DNA from: Polyangiaceae bacterium
GTDB lineage: Bacteria > Myxococcota_A > Polyangia > Polyangiales > Polyangiaceae
DNA: 43,307 nt
Assembly: GCA_029266615.1 (NCBI GenBank)
Contig: JAQSWN010000141.1
Span: forward strand, 1-43,307
Direction of reading: 5' to 3'
Below, in pieces: positions 15,026-23,548 of this stretch. Numbering within the stretch: position 1 is the stretch's first letter; each line of letters opens with the position of its first letter. A program made the translations under genes and the position numbers. Under the pieces are notes generated by a model that was not told the DNA's origin, ran no database searches, and saw only the letters and a list, made by a program, of their open reading frames with translations.

Positions 15026-15765
15026 GTCGTCTCCGCGCTCGCCGGGTCGTCGGTCAGCCGATAGCCGACGCCGCGCACCGTTTCGATCCACGAGGGCTCG
15101 GCGCCGGCTTCGCCGATCTTTTTGCGGAGGGCTTTGACGTGCGAGTCGATGGTGCGGTCCGTGATGCGAAAGCCGTCTCCCCAGACGCGGTCGATGAGCT
15201 CCGCGCGGGTGAAGACGCGGCCGGGGCTGCCCAGCAGCGTCGCCAGCAAGTCGAACTCGACTCGCGTGAGATCCAGCGCGCGTCCGGACGCTTCCGCGCG
15301 GCGCGTGCGAGCGTCCGTGCTGAGCGGCGGCACGGGTTTGATGGGGGCGGGGGTCGCGCCTGCGCCGCCGGCGTTGGAAGATGCGCTCCGGCGCAGCACG
15401 GCACGAACGCGCGCTACGATCTCGCGCGGGGAGAACGGCTTGGTGACGTAGTCGTCAGCTCCCGATTCGAGGGCGGCGACGCGATCTGCCTCGGCGTCGC
15501 GGCTGGAGAGCACGATGATGGGCATGGGGCGATTCGACGCGCTGCCGCGCCAGCCGCGGATCAGATCGAAGCCGCTGCCGTCCGGCAGCATCAAGTCCAA
15601 GACGACGAGGTCGACGCTGCCGTTAGCGGCGACGGCGGCTGCCTCCGCCGCATTTTTCGCCGTGGCGACCGTGAAGCCGTCGCGCGAAAGCACGTAGGCG
15701 AGAGACTCGAGGATGGCGGGCTCGTCCTCCACGAGCAGAATGCGCGCGGTCATCGTGTGGCCCAT
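15022..15765 (-). CDS. OmpR/PhoB-family response regulator
   Basis: A 247-aa two-domain regulator. The receiver domain has the acidic pair E13-D14, phospho-acceptor D57 (VVLDLMLPDGSG), S87 and K109 (DDYVTKPFSP). After a Gly/Ala/Pro linker of ~25 residues comes a winged-helix DNA-binding domain: LDLTRVEFDLLATLLGSPGR, VFTRAELIDRVWGD, and DRTIDSHVKALRKKIGE with the recognition helix, then IETVRGVGYRL. It may start at ATG 15765 or ATG 15753 (MTARILLVEDE); a TAGGCT box only 3 nt before 15765 slightly favours 15753. Coupled to the downstream kinase (TTGA), it is its cognate partner. Targets are unknown. Confidence 0.95.
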   Translation of the reverse strand: MGHTMTARILLVEDEPAILESLAYVLSRDGFTVATAKNAAEAAAVAANGSVDLVVLDLMLPDGSGFDLIRGWRGSASNRPMPIIVLSSRDAEADRVAALESGADDYVTKPFSPREIVARVRAVLRRSASSNAGGAGATPAPIKPVPPLSTDARTRRAEASGRALDLTRVEFDLLATLLGSPGRVFTRAELIDRVWGDGFRITDRTIDSHVKALRKKIGEAGAEPSWIETVRGVGYRLTDDPASAETT

Positions 15766-15768
15766 GCT

Positions 15769-15775
15769 AGCCTAA
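15769..15775. promoter_or_regulatory. Shared divergent promoter box between regulator and sixA
   Basis: TAGCCT reads on the plus strand (15770-15775) toward sixA and TAGGCT on the minus strand (15774-15769) toward the response regulator; the two -10-like boxes are superimposed in a 35-bp divergent gap. Competing use of one site would link expression of the kinase/regulator pair to that of the phosphatase. Confidence 0.3.
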
Positions 15776-15800
15776 GGCTCGGCCCGTCGCGGCCCCGGCG

Positions 15801-16298
15801 ATGAAGACGCTCTACGTGCTACGCCACGGTCAGGCTGCTCCCGAGTCGGCATCTACTTCGGACCATGCTCGAGAGCTCACGCCTCGCGGCGTAGCGGAAG
15901 TGCAGGTGACCGCGAAGTATGTGTCGGAGCGAGCACGCTTGCCGACCCTCGTCGTCAGCTCGAGCGCCGCGCGCGCCCGGCAAACGGCCGAGCTTTGCCT
16001 CGTTACCTTACCGAAGCCGACGCCGCTGCTCGTGCGCGAAGACTTGTATCTCGCGGAGCCAAACACCTACCTGGACGCGCTGGCCGCGGGCGCTGACCCC
16101 CACACCGCCGTCATGGTGGTCGGCCATAACCCTGGCCTCGAGGCGCTCGTCCACCTGTTGACCGAGCGCTCTGAACATCTGGCCACGGCGTCCCTGGTGG
16201 AGATCGAGCTGCCGCGAGCGGATTGGCAGGACATCTTCGGCCATTCCGCGGACGCCGGCGGCTTGGGGCGATTCGTCGGGGCCTTTCGCGCGCGCTGA
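15801..16298 (+). CDS. sixA: SixA-type phosphohistidine phosphatase
   Basis: A 165-aa histidine phosphatase (phosphoglycerate mutase-like fold). The catalytic RHG motif is in LYVLRHGQAAPE at the N-terminus, the second conserved Arg in SSSAARARQTAE, and the second catalytic His in VMVVGHNPGLEALVHLL. Length and motif order match SixA, which removes phosphate from His-containing phosphotransfer domains. It is divergent from a two-component regulator/kinase operon, so damping of that or another phosphorelay is a reasonable inference; the CheA-like kinase at 24771-26888 also has an HPt domain that could be a substrate. Confidence 0.85.
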   Translation: MKTLYVLRHGQAAPESASTSDHARELTPRGVAEVQVTAKYVSERARLPTLVVSSSAARARQTAELCLVTLPKPTPLLVREDLYLAEPNTYLDALAAGADPHTAVMVVGHNPGLEALVHLLTERSEHLATASLVEIELPRADWQDIFGHSADAGGLGRFVGAFRAR

Positions 16299-16356
16299 GC
16301 CGCGCGATGCTATGCTGGCTTTTGCTTCCTCTTGGGGTTATTAACGCCCGTCCCAC

Positions 16357-17049
16357 ATGTCCATGACGCGCCTGCCGCCGAAAAAAGACGTGGCCCTCGC
16401 CCTGCTCGAGCAGGCGACCGTCTTGGTCCATCTGGATCCGCGCGGTGAGCAGGTGCAGGTGCCGGCTTGGTTCAAGCGCCAGCCGCAGCTCGTGCTGCAG
16501 ATTGGGCTCAACATGCCCAAGCCCATTCACGACCTGAACGTGGACGACGACGGCATCTCCTGCACGCTCAGCTTCAGTAACACGCCTCACTATTGCCACC
16601 TGCCCTGGGCGTCGGTTTACGCGCTCATCGGTGCGAGCGGCCGCGGCATGGTCTGGCCGGACGACGTGCCGAAGGAAGTGGCGGGGCAGTACGTGGTGAC
16701 CACGCCGAAGGAAGAGACGAAGCCGCGCGCTGCGCTCCGCGCCGTCGAGGCCGAGCCTTCCCCGGACGAGCAGGCCGCCAAGGCGGACGCGAAGAAGAAG
16801 AAGCGCGCTCGCAAAGCCAAAGAGGCGAAAGAGACGGAAAAGGCGACGCGCGCCGCTCGCCCGGCGAAGAAGAAGCTCGCGCCCGCGCCCGCTCCTGAGC
16901 CGGAGACGGCCGCCGAAAAGCCGCGCGCGGCCAAGCCCGCCGTCGCGGCCGCTCCGGCTACGCCTGCTCGCCGCGCCTCGGCCGGCTCCAGTGGCGCAGG
17001 GACGAAAAAGAAGCGCGAGCTTCCGCCCTACTTGCGCGTCGTCAAGTAA
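16357..17049 (+). CDS. SspB-like ClpXP adaptor with basic tail
   Basis: A 230-aa protein. Residues ~8-110 match the SspB fold: KKDVALALLEQATVLVHLDP, VQVPAWFKRQPQLVLQIGLN, DLNVDDDGISCTLSFSNTPH and LPWASVYALIGASGRGMVWP with DDVP. SspB binds ssrA-tagged and other substrates and delivers them to ClpXP. The remainder is a Lys/Ala/Pro/Glu-rich, disordered tail (KKKKRARKAKEAKE, AKKKLAPAPAPEPE) ending in KKKRELPPYLRVVK. In SspB proteins the extreme C-terminus (here PPYLRVVK) carries the ClpX-binding peptide, and the tail acts as a tether; that pattern fits exactly. The start could be ATG 16357 or 16363. A TATGCT box lies 40 bp upstream (16311-16316). Confidence 0.85.
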   Translation: MSMTRLPPKKDVALALLEQATVLVHLDPRGEQVQVPAWFKRQPQLVLQIGLNMPKPIHDLNVDDDGISCTLSFSNTPHYCHLPWASVYALIGASGRGMVWPDDVPKEVAGQYVVTTPKEETKPRAALRAVEAEPSPDEQAAKADAKKKKRARKAKEAKETEKATRAARPAKKKLAPAPAPEPETAAEKPRAAKPAVAAAPATPARRASAGSSGAGTKKKRELPPYLRVVK

Positions 17050-17055
17050 GGCGTG

Positions 17056-17577
17056 TCAGTTGCCGCCAGCGCCGGCGGACGGTGCCGGCTCGCTGGGCGC
17101 GCCGCCGGTCGGCATACCACCCGAGCTCGGCTCGCCGCCGTCTACGATCGGCGCTCCGGCGTTGCTCGTGGGAGCGCCGCCGCTCGTTGCCGGCACACCA
17201 CCGCTAGCGCCGCTCCCGTCGCCACCGCCGCCAACCGGGCCCGACCCTTCTCTGACGCACTCCCAGCGCCCGGACTCGCCGCTGCACTCGAAGCCTTGGA
17301 CGCAGCCGACGCTTGCGAAATGGCAGTCGCCCTCCGCGCAAATACCAGACTTGCTGCAAGTTTCGTTGGCGGCGCAATCGCTGGGCTGCTCGCAGGATCC
17401 GGAAGAGCCTTCGCGCAGGCACGCGCCGCTCGGGTAGTCGCAGTAGTAGCCGACCGAGCAGTCGTAGTCGTCGTAGCAGCCGCCCGCGTCGTCGTCGTAG
17501 ACCGGGCAGCCTGACACGGTGGCGCCGACGAACGCGATCAGAGCGCAGGTTCGGACGGGGAAGAGCTTTTTCTTCAT
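17056..17577 (-). CDS. Cys-rich lipoprotein
   Basis: A 173-aa protein. ATG 17577 starts a clear signal peptide MKKKLFPVRTCALIAFVGAT with lipobox VSGC; a longer in-frame start exists but lacks signal features. The mature part begins with acidic YDDDAGGCYDDYDC, then about 65 residues hold 12-14 cysteines in EGF- or dickkopf-like spacing (DCSVGYYCDYPSGACLREG, DCAANETCSKSGICAEGDC), followed by a Gly/Ser/Ala/Pro tail to the C-terminus. Such 'x-C-x4-C-x5-C' modules are frequent in myxobacterial surface proteins. It is convergent with the SspB-like gene (6-bp gap). A TAGCCT box lies 10 nt before the start. Function unknown. Confidence 0.8.
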   Translation of the reverse strand: MKKKLFPVRTCALIAFVGATVSGCPVYDDDAGGCYDDYDCSVGYYCDYPSGACLREGSSGSCEQPSDCAANETCSKSGICAEGDCHFASVGCVQGFECSGESGRWECVREGSGPVGGGGDGSGASGGVPATSGGAPTSNAGAPIVDGGEPSSGGMPTGGAPSEPAPSAGAGGN

Positions 17578-17716
17578 CGCGACGCGAAGGCTAGCAAAAA
17601 GGCCCCGAGGCCGCCCGCCGGCCCAGCAATCTTCGGCGGAGGGAGGGAAAGGCTCGCGAGAGGAGACGGGGCCCGCTAAGCTTTGCGCGCATTTCGAGCC
17701 TGCCCCGCAACCATTC

Positions 17717-20056
17717 ATGGACGTCCGTTGTAACCGCTGTGGCACCGAGTACGAGTTCGACGACGCGCTGATCTCGGAGCGGGGTACGACGGTCAAGTGT
17801 ACGAACTGCGGCCTTCAGTTCAAGGTCTACCCGAGCCACCACAGTGGCGGCCCGGAGCGCTGGGTGGTGCGGACGGTGCAGGGGCGCGAGCTGGTATTCA
17901 ACAGCTTGCGGGAGCTCCAGCGCGGCATCGCTGATCGCAAGGTAGGGCCTTCGGACCAGCTGTCGCGCGGGCAGAATCCGCCACGTCCGCTCAGCTCCAT
18001 CGCGGAGCTCGAGCCGTTCTTCCAAAGCAGCCTCGGCAAGGCGGGGCCTCCCTCCGGCGCGGAGCGAGTGCCGCGCACCCTGCACGGCGTCGCTCCGCCA
18101 GCCAACTCCATCCCCGCGTCGCAGGCGGCGAGCACCGTCGCGTCGCCGTTCCCCTACGTCACGGAGGACATGCCCGAGGCGCCGGAGCCGCCCAGCCCGC
18201 GCGAGATGCGCGCGGAGTCCCCGCCGATGGGGCCGCTCTCCGTCACGATGCCAGCCGTAGAAGCGCCGCCCGAGGCGCGCGCCGCGCGCGCGATGGTGGA
18301 CGCGGCCGAGAGCAAGCTCTCGATGGGCGCGGTGGACCTGTCGCCGTCCACGCCGCGCAACGTCGCGCCGATGACGACGCCGAGAGCGCCCACCACGCAG
18401 CCGCTCTCGATGGATCTCACTCCCGCCTCGCTCTCGGGCACTTTGCCGCTCGAAGATTACGAGCGGCAGCGCCGGGAGCAGCGCTCGTCGCCGCACAGCA
18501 CCCGAGTGCCGCTGGAGACCGTGCCGCGCTCGTCGCCGCATGCCGCGCGTGGGCCGATGGACTCCTCGCCGCGCTCGAACCCGCGCGGCACGATGGATTC
18601 GTCGCCCCGCGCGCCGCTCAGCAGTCGGGGCAGCTTTCATTCCTACGACGAGCTGGCGACGCCCGCCGCCGACCGCGCCTTCGACGCGCGGCGCGCACGC
18701 TCGCGTTGGATCGTCGGCGTGGTCGCCATCTGCACGGTTGGATTGATCGCGGCGACGGTCGGTCGGCGCTATCTGGCGGGGGCTACCGTGCCGCCTGTCC
18801 CGAGCGCGGGGCTGAGCGACAACCGCGTGCGTGACTTCTTGACGCGTGGCCAGCAGCTCGCTGACGACGGCGACTACGAGGCCGCGCAGGAAGAGCTCGT
18901 CAAAGCCAGCGCGCTCGCCGAAAAAGATCCGCGCGTGCTCGGCGCGCTCGCGCGCCTGGAAACACTGCGCGCAGACGTATTCTGGCTGAAGCTCCGTTTG
19001 CTGGACCCGAGCTCGACGGAGCTGGTGGCGGCCACTCACCGCGAGTTGGGGCGGCGCGTCGGCAAGGCTCGTCAAGCCGCGGACCGCGCGTTCGCGACCG
19101 CTCCGGACGATCCGGTCGTAATCCGCGCGCGGGTGGATTCGATGCGCCTGAGCGGCGAAAGCGACAAGGCCCGCGAATGGATCGCGCCCGTGAGCAGCAA
19201 CGCGAGCCAGCCGGAGAACGCGTTCGTGCTCGCCGCGCTCGACCTCTCGGATGCAGCTCCCGTGTGGGCGAGCGTGATCGACAGGCTCCGCACCGCCGCC
19301 GCCGGAGAGCGAGAGCCTGGGCGCGCCCGTGCCGCGTTGATTTACGCGCTCGCCCGCGCGGACCGCGTCGCGGAGGCGCGTACGGAGCTGGCAAAGCTCG
19401 AAGCGCAGCCGAAGCCGCACTTGCTGCTCGACGAGCTGCGCAGCTTCTTGTCGCGCTTTCCAGGCACGGCGGTGCCGTCGGCCTCCGCGGCCGCCGCGGT
19501 CGTGGATCCGACCAAGTTGCCGAAGCTGGACACGAGCGTCGCCGCAGAAGAGCGCCCGACCAGCGGCATCCCTGCGGACTTCCGCCAGGCGCTCAGCCAG
19601 GCGGCGTCGGCTTCGCGCTCCGGCGACTACACCCGGGCGGAGACTCTCTACAACGCGGCCCTGTCGAGCCAGCCCGGCAACGTGGAAGCGCTCTCTGGCT
19701 TGGGCGACATCGCGCGGCGGCGGGGGGATTCCGTTCGCGCGTCCCAGCTCTATGATCAGGTGCTTTCGCAGAACCCCAGCTACCTGCCCGCCATGATCGC
19801 CAGCGCTGACCAAAAGTGGGCGGCCGGAAACCGCGCGGGCGCGCTCCTGCTTTACCGGCGCATCGTGGACCAAGTCGGCCCCAGCTCGGACTACGGCGCG
19901 CGCGCCCAGGCACGCATCAGCGAAGCCGCGGGTGCACCCGCCGCCGCCGAGCCGGAAAAGCCGGCGGAAGCTCCGCCCGCGCCGGCCGCGCCGGAGCCGA
20001 CGCCGACGAAAGACGCTCCTCACATCGACACGACGGATTTGCCGGGGGTTCAGTAA
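17717..20056 (+). CDS. Zinc-ribbon / TPR membrane protein
   Basis: A 779-aa protein. ATG 17717 gives MDVRCNRCGTEYEFDDALIS and VKCTNCGLQFKVYP, an MJ0042-type zinc ribbon (two CxxC pairs). Next is a GYF-2-like module (RWVVRTVQGRELVFNSLREL to LSSIAELEPFF), then ~250 residues of Pro/Ser/Arg-rich disordered sequence with repeated (S)SPH/SSPR elements. A single TM helix near residue 335 (WIVGVVAICTVGLIAATVG) leads to a C-terminal part with TPR repeats (DYEAAQEELVKASALAEKDP; DYTRAETLYNAALSSQPGN; DSVRASQLYDQVLSQNPSYL). The layout, with cytoplasmic sensor-like N-terminus and periplasmic TPRs, is typical of myxobacterial scaffold proteins. Its stop overlaps the start of sppA (TAATG), so the two are probably cotranslated. 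Confidence 0.85.
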   Translation: MDVRCNRCGTEYEFDDALISERGTTVKCTNCGLQFKVYPSHHSGGPERWVVRTVQGRELVFNSLRELQRGIADRKVGPSDQLSRGQNPPRPLSSIAELEPFFQSSLGKAGPPSGAERVPRTLHGVAPPANSIPASQAASTVASPFPYVTEDMPEAPEPPSPREMRAESPPMGPLSVTMPAVEAPPEARAARAMVDAAESKLSMGAVDLSPSTPRNVAPMTTPRAPTTQPLSMDLTPASLSGTLPLEDYERQRREQRSSPHSTRVPLETVPRSSPHAARGPMDSSPRSNPRGTMDSSPRAPLSSRGSFHSYDELATPAADRAFDARRARSRWIVGVVAICTVGLIAATVGRRYLAGATVPPVPSAGLSDNRVRDFLTRGQQLADDGDYEAAQEELVKASALAEKDPRVLGALARLETLRADVFWLKLRLLDPSSTELVAATHRELGRRVGKARQAADRAFATAPDDPVVIRARVDSMRLSGESDKAREWIAPVSSNASQPENAFVLAALDLSDAAPVWASVIDRLRTAAAGEREPGRARAALIYALARADRVAEARTELAKLEAQPKPHLLLDELRSFLSRFPGTAVPSASAAAAVVDPTKLPKLDTSVAAEERPTSGIPADFRQALSQAASASRSGDYTRAETLYNAALSSQPGNVEALSGLGDIARRRGDSVRASQLYDQVLSQNPSYLPAMIASADQKWAAGNRAGALLLYRRIVDQVGPSSDYGARAQARISEAAGAPAAAEPEKPAEAPPAPAAPEPTPTKDAPHIDTTDLPGVQ

Positions 20057-21864
20057 TGCGCCGTTTTCATCGAGCCGTTTGCTTGCTGCCGCTCGTCGCG
20101 GCGCTCGCCGTTTCCTGCAAAGGTCGTCCGCGAAGCGGCTCGAGCGAGGGCTCCGGCAAAGCCGGCCTTGGCAAGAGCGTCGCCGAGTTCGACCTCACCG
20201 CTGGCGTCCCGGAGAGCGTCGGGGGCGGTCTGTTCCAGCCGCCCGCATCGCGCACCTACGTCGCCCTCGCGCGCTCGGTCGAGCGTATCGCCACGGATCC
20301 GGACGTAGGCGGCGCGTTCGTGAAGCTCGGCGGTGCGTCCTTGGATTGGGCTCAGACCGAGGAGCTTGCCGGCTTGTTCGAGAAGCTGAAGAAGAACGGC
20401 AAGCCCGTGGTGTGCCACGCGCATGCGCTCAGCAACTCGAGCGCGGCGTTCGCGCTCCGCGGCTGCTCGCGAACGTGGCTGAGCCCGGCGGGGGAAGCGT
20501 CCACCGTCGGAATCGCAGCGCAAATCATGTACATGCGCGGCCTGTTCGACAAGCTGAAGGTGGAGGTGGACTTCCTCCACGTCGGCAAGTTCAAGAGCGG
20601 CGTGGAGCCGTTCACGCGCGAAGGGCCGAGCGAGCCCGCGCGTGAGTCGCTGACGGAAACGCTCCGCGCGATCCGCGAAGGCTGGCTTGCCCAAGTCGCC
20701 AAAGCGGGCAAGCCGGACAGCGTTCGCGCCGCGCTGGAGCAAGGTCCGTGGAGCCCGAACGACGCGAAGGCGCAAGGGCTGATCGACTCCGTCGGCTTCG
20801 AGTCGGACGCGCTGATCGAAGCGAAGAAGCTGTCCGGCGCGGAGCGCGTGAACGGCCAGTACGGCAGCGGCAGCAAGAGCGGCAAGGGGCTGGACGTCGC
20901 GGAGATCGTGCGCGTCATCGCCGGCAGTGACCAGTCGCCCACGTCGCGGCCCCACATCGCGGTGCTCCCCGCCTCGGGCTCGATTTCCATGGAGGCAGGC
21001 GGGGCGCTGGACAGCGGCGGCATCACCGCTCGCGCCATCAACAAAACCATCCGGCGCCTCAAGAACGACGACTCGATCAAGGCGGTCGTGCTCCGCATCG
21101 ACTCCCCCGGAGGCTCCGCGCTCGCCAGCGACTTGATCTGGCACGAGCTGCGCGAGCTCGGGAAGAAGAAGCCGCTCGTCGTATCCGTGGGCGGCATGGC
21201 CGCGAGCGGCGGCTACTACATGGCCTGCGCGGCGGATAAAATTTTCGCGGAGCCGACCAGCATCGTCGGGTCCATCGGCGTTTTCGGCGGCAAGATCGTG
21301 CTGTCGAGCGCGTTGGAAGAAGTCGGCGTGCACACGGAGACGTTCCCGGCCAGTCCGGAGCCGGGCGCGGCTGCGCGCGCGGCCGCCGAGTCACCCTTTT
21401 CCACGTGGGACGACGCGACGCGGGAAAAGGTGCGCACCGGCATGCAGTCCGTCTACGACCTTTTCCTGTCGCGGGTGGTGGACGGCCGAAAGCTCACCCG
21501 CGAAAAGGTGGAAGAGATCGCGCAGGGCCGCATCTGGAGCGGCCAGCAGGGCTTGGAGCGCGGCCTCGTGGATCAGCTGGGCGGCGTGACCGACGCGATC
21601 CGCCAGGCTCGCAAGCTCGCGGAGCTCCCGGAGGACGCGCCCGTCACCGTGGAAGGGGATCAAGACAACTTGCTGGAGATGCTGCTCGTCGGCGAGGACG
21701 CCAACGAAGAGCAGATCAAGCAGGCGCTCGCGGCTTACCAAGCTCGCTCCGTCGTCGTGCGGGAGCTCCCGCCTTCGCTGCGACGCTACGCTTCCGCGCT
21801 CGGGCCGCTCGCTTCGGGCGAGCGCGTGGTCGCGGCGCTGCCGTTCGGTATCGAGCTCGAGTGA
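20056..21864 (+). CDS. sppA: Signal peptide peptidase SppA, lipoprotein form
   Basis: A 602-aa serine/lysine protease that degrades signal peptides left in the membrane. It is of the long, duplicated type (E. coli SppA is 618 aa). The N-terminal half has the catalytic Lys region HVGKFKSGVEPFTREG, the C-terminal half the nucleophile in VGGMAASGGYYMACAADKIF, plus LRIDSPGGSALASD and PTSIVGSIGVFGGK. Unlike the E. coli enzyme it begins with a lipobox (LLPLVAALAVSC, Cys near residue 21), so anchoring is by lipid rather than a TM helix. The start overlaps the upstream stop by one base. The last 79 bp are overlapped antiparallel by the transporter gene that ends at 21786. Confidence 0.92.
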   Translation: MRRFHRAVCLLPLVAALAVSCKGRPRSGSSEGSGKAGLGKSVAEFDLTAGVPESVGGGLFQPPASRTYVALARSVERIATDPDVGGAFVKLGGASLDWAQTEELAGLFEKLKKNGKPVVCHAHALSNSSAAFALRGCSRTWLSPAGEASTVGIAAQIMYMRGLFDKLKVEVDFLHVGKFKSGVEPFTREGPSEPARESLTETLRAIREGWLAQVAKAGKPDSVRAALEQGPWSPNDAKAQGLIDSVGFESDALIEAKKLSGAERVNGQYGSGSKSGKGLDVAEIVRVIAGSDQSPTSRPHIAVLPASGSISMEAGGALDSGGITARAINKTIRRLKNDDSIKAVVLRIDSPGGSALASDLIWHELRELGKKKPLVVSVGGMAASGGYYMACAADKIFAEPTSIVGSIGVFGGKIVLSSALEEVGVHTETFPASPEPGAAARAAAESPFSTWDDATREKVRTGMQSVYDLFLSRVVDGRKLTREKVEEIAQGRIWSGQQGLERGLVDQLGGVTDAIRQARKLAELPEDAPVTVEGDQDNLLEMLLVGEDANEEQIKQALAAYQARSVVVRELPPSLRRYASALGPLASGERVVAALPFGIELE

Positions 21865-23510
21865 GCGTGACCATGGCCGCCGTCTCGGCCGTGGTCGTGC
21901 GCGCCATGGTGATGCCCGTGCCCGTGCGGCGCGAGCCAGCCGGCGAGCCAGCGCCGCACGCCGACGCGCTCCGCGCGCACCACGATGAGCAGCAGCAGAA
22001 TGACCGCGGCGCCCCGGCCAATGCTGGTCGGCAGGGTGAGCGGGTTCGCGATGGGCGCGACTTGGTTGATTCCGAGCGCGACGGCGCCGGTCAGGCACAC
22101 CAGCCACACCACTACCGGTACCATGCCCGTCACGCCCAGCGCGCGGCCCAGCTCCCGCAGGACCTTGATCCCCAGCGCGCTGGATAGAGCGACGCCAACG
22201 AGGGCCGCTCCTGGTGAGAGGCCTTTTTCGGTGAGCGCCGACAGCGCGACGACCGCGGGCCCACCGCTCCCCAGCACGCTGCCGAGCAGCGCGGAGACGA
22301 CGAGCTCCCCCGGACCCGCGAGCGACCCGTAGAGAGCCGCGGCGGGAAGGGACGTCGTGAACACCGCGAACAGCGCGAGCGACACGACCCAGATCGCGGT
22401 GGCCCGATCGAACCGCTGAAACCGACCGTTGGCCGTCTCCGGCATCTGCGCGAGGCGTTCCGCGGCGCGCTGGGGCGCGCCTTCACCGGCCAGCGCGACC
22501 GCGAGCAGCGCCACCGCTCCTGCAACCAGCGGCACGATGGTCGTCACCAGCGTCGCTCCGAGCGTCCACGCGATACCGTACGTCGCGAGCCCGAGGGCCA
22601 AGCCTTCCGGCCCGAGCGCGAAACCGAGGTGCCTCGCGAGCAGTAGCGGCAATGAATTGCCGAGGTTCTTTAGCTCGGATTTCAAGCGATCCCCGAGCGC
22701 GAAGGAGAGAGCCAACGCGACGAGCAAGAACGGGGCGCCGCGCACGGCGACGGCGAGCGCGGCCGTGAAAAGCTCGTCGCCGCCCTCTTCATGGGCATGC
22801 TCGTGCCCGCCCAGCAATACGAGCGAGAGGCCGAGCGTGGCCGCCAGCAGATCTGCCACACGCACGCCTTCCGTCGTCGGCAAGTCCTCTAGCCAGTCGT
22901 GGGTCACGATGTGCAGCAACACGCCGCCGACCAATGCTCCGATCCAACCCGCCACGGACGACAGCGCGCTCGCCGGCACCGCGAACGACAACGCGACGCC
23001 GAGGGCGCTCGCGGTTGCCAGCGCGCCGGCGCGACGGAGCGCCACCGGCAGGCCGTACTCACCACGGTACGCGAGCGTCACGACGGCCACGAGCGGCACC
23101 GTGTGGGCGATGAGCGCCAAGATGACGTCGAGGTGGCCGACGACCCCTCCCGGGAGCGCCGCGTACGCGCCGATGCCCAGGCCGTCGCCCACGTGATGCA
23201 CGAGCAGGCCAATGAAGCCGGCTTCGAGCGCGACGCGCGCCGGCGAGAGTGTGCTGCGGCGAGATGCTAGCCGCTCCGTGAGCACGTGCAGCATGAGCGG
23301 TGCTACCAGCCCGACCAAGAATGCACCCGCCCCCCACAGCCCGATGCTCGACAGCGCGTCCGGCAACAGGTGCGTGACCACGACCGCCGCGGCCGCGGTG
23401 GCTGCGAAGGTGCGCAGCAAGCCGAGCACGACCGGCCGAGCTGCGGAGACAGCTGTCAGGGCTGCCCCGAGCGCGACAGCCAGGACAGCGACAACCAGGG
23501 CGGACAGCAC
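21786..23510 (-). CDS. Fusion of ZIP-like metal transporter and ArsP-like permease with His-rich tail
   Basis: A 574-aa polytopic protein, GTG start at 23510. The N-terminal ~200 residues resemble a ZIP transporter: FIGLLVHHVGDGLGIGAYAA matches the HxxxDGxxxG helix that binds metal, and LALIAHTVPLVAVVTLAYRG the following helix. A second group of about eight helices (from VAVRGAPFLLVALALSFALG; with GPGELVVSALLGSVLGSGGP followed by AVVALSALTEKGLSPGAALV) resembles the DUF318/ArsP permease family. Between them is a His/Glu loop (GGHEHAHEEGGDE), and the C-terminus is His-rich (HGHGHHHGAHDHGRDGGHGH), both plausible metal-binding segments. Function is likely divalent-metal or metalloid export. The 3' end overlaps sppA by 79 bp antiparallel. 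I have not seen this fusion described. Confidence 0.78.
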   Translation of the reverse strand: MLSALVVAVLAVALGAALTAVSAARPVVLGLLRTFAATAAAAVVVTHLLPDALSSIGLWGAGAFLVGLVAPLMLHVLTERLASRRSTLSPARVALEAGFIGLLVHHVGDGLGIGAYAALPGGVVGHLDVILALIAHTVPLVAVVTLAYRGEYGLPVALRRAGALATASALGVALSFAVPASALSSVAGWIGALVGGVLLHIVTHDWLEDLPTTEGVRVADLLAATLGLSLVLLGGHEHAHEEGGDELFTAALAVAVRGAPFLLVALALSFALGDRLKSELKNLGNSLPLLLARHLGFALGPEGLALGLATYGIAWTLGATLVTTIVPLVAGAVALLAVALAGEGAPQRAAERLAQMPETANGRFQRFDRATAIWVVSLALFAVFTTSLPAAALYGSLAGPGELVVSALLGSVLGSGGPAVVALSALTEKGLSPGAALVGVALSSALGIKVLRELGRALGVTGMVPVVVWLVCLTGAVALGINQVAPIANPLTLPTSIGRGAAVILLLLIVVRAERVGVRRWLAGWLAPHGHGHHHGAHDHGRDGGHGHAHSSSIPNGSAATTRSPEASGPSAEA

Positions 23511-23548
23511 GGAAGGGCGACGTGTCTAGCACGCGTCCGCGCCGGCCG

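Noticed and set aside
13586..15064. A 492-codon plus-strand frame opposite the histidine kinase
   Set aside because: The kinase H-, N- and G-boxes lie on the minus strand; the plus frame has no recognisable domain.
17591..20023. An 810-codon open frame on the minus strand opposite the zinc-ribbon/TPR gene
   Set aside because: Its translation is Arg/Ala/Gly-rich with no motif, and the opposite strand has zinc ribbon, TM and TPR signals; it is an antisense shadow of GC-rich coding DNA.
20050..21333. A 427-codon minus-strand frame opposite sppA
   Set aside because: SppA catalytic motifs are on the plus strand; the minus frame has the His/Arg/Val-rich composition of shadow frames.
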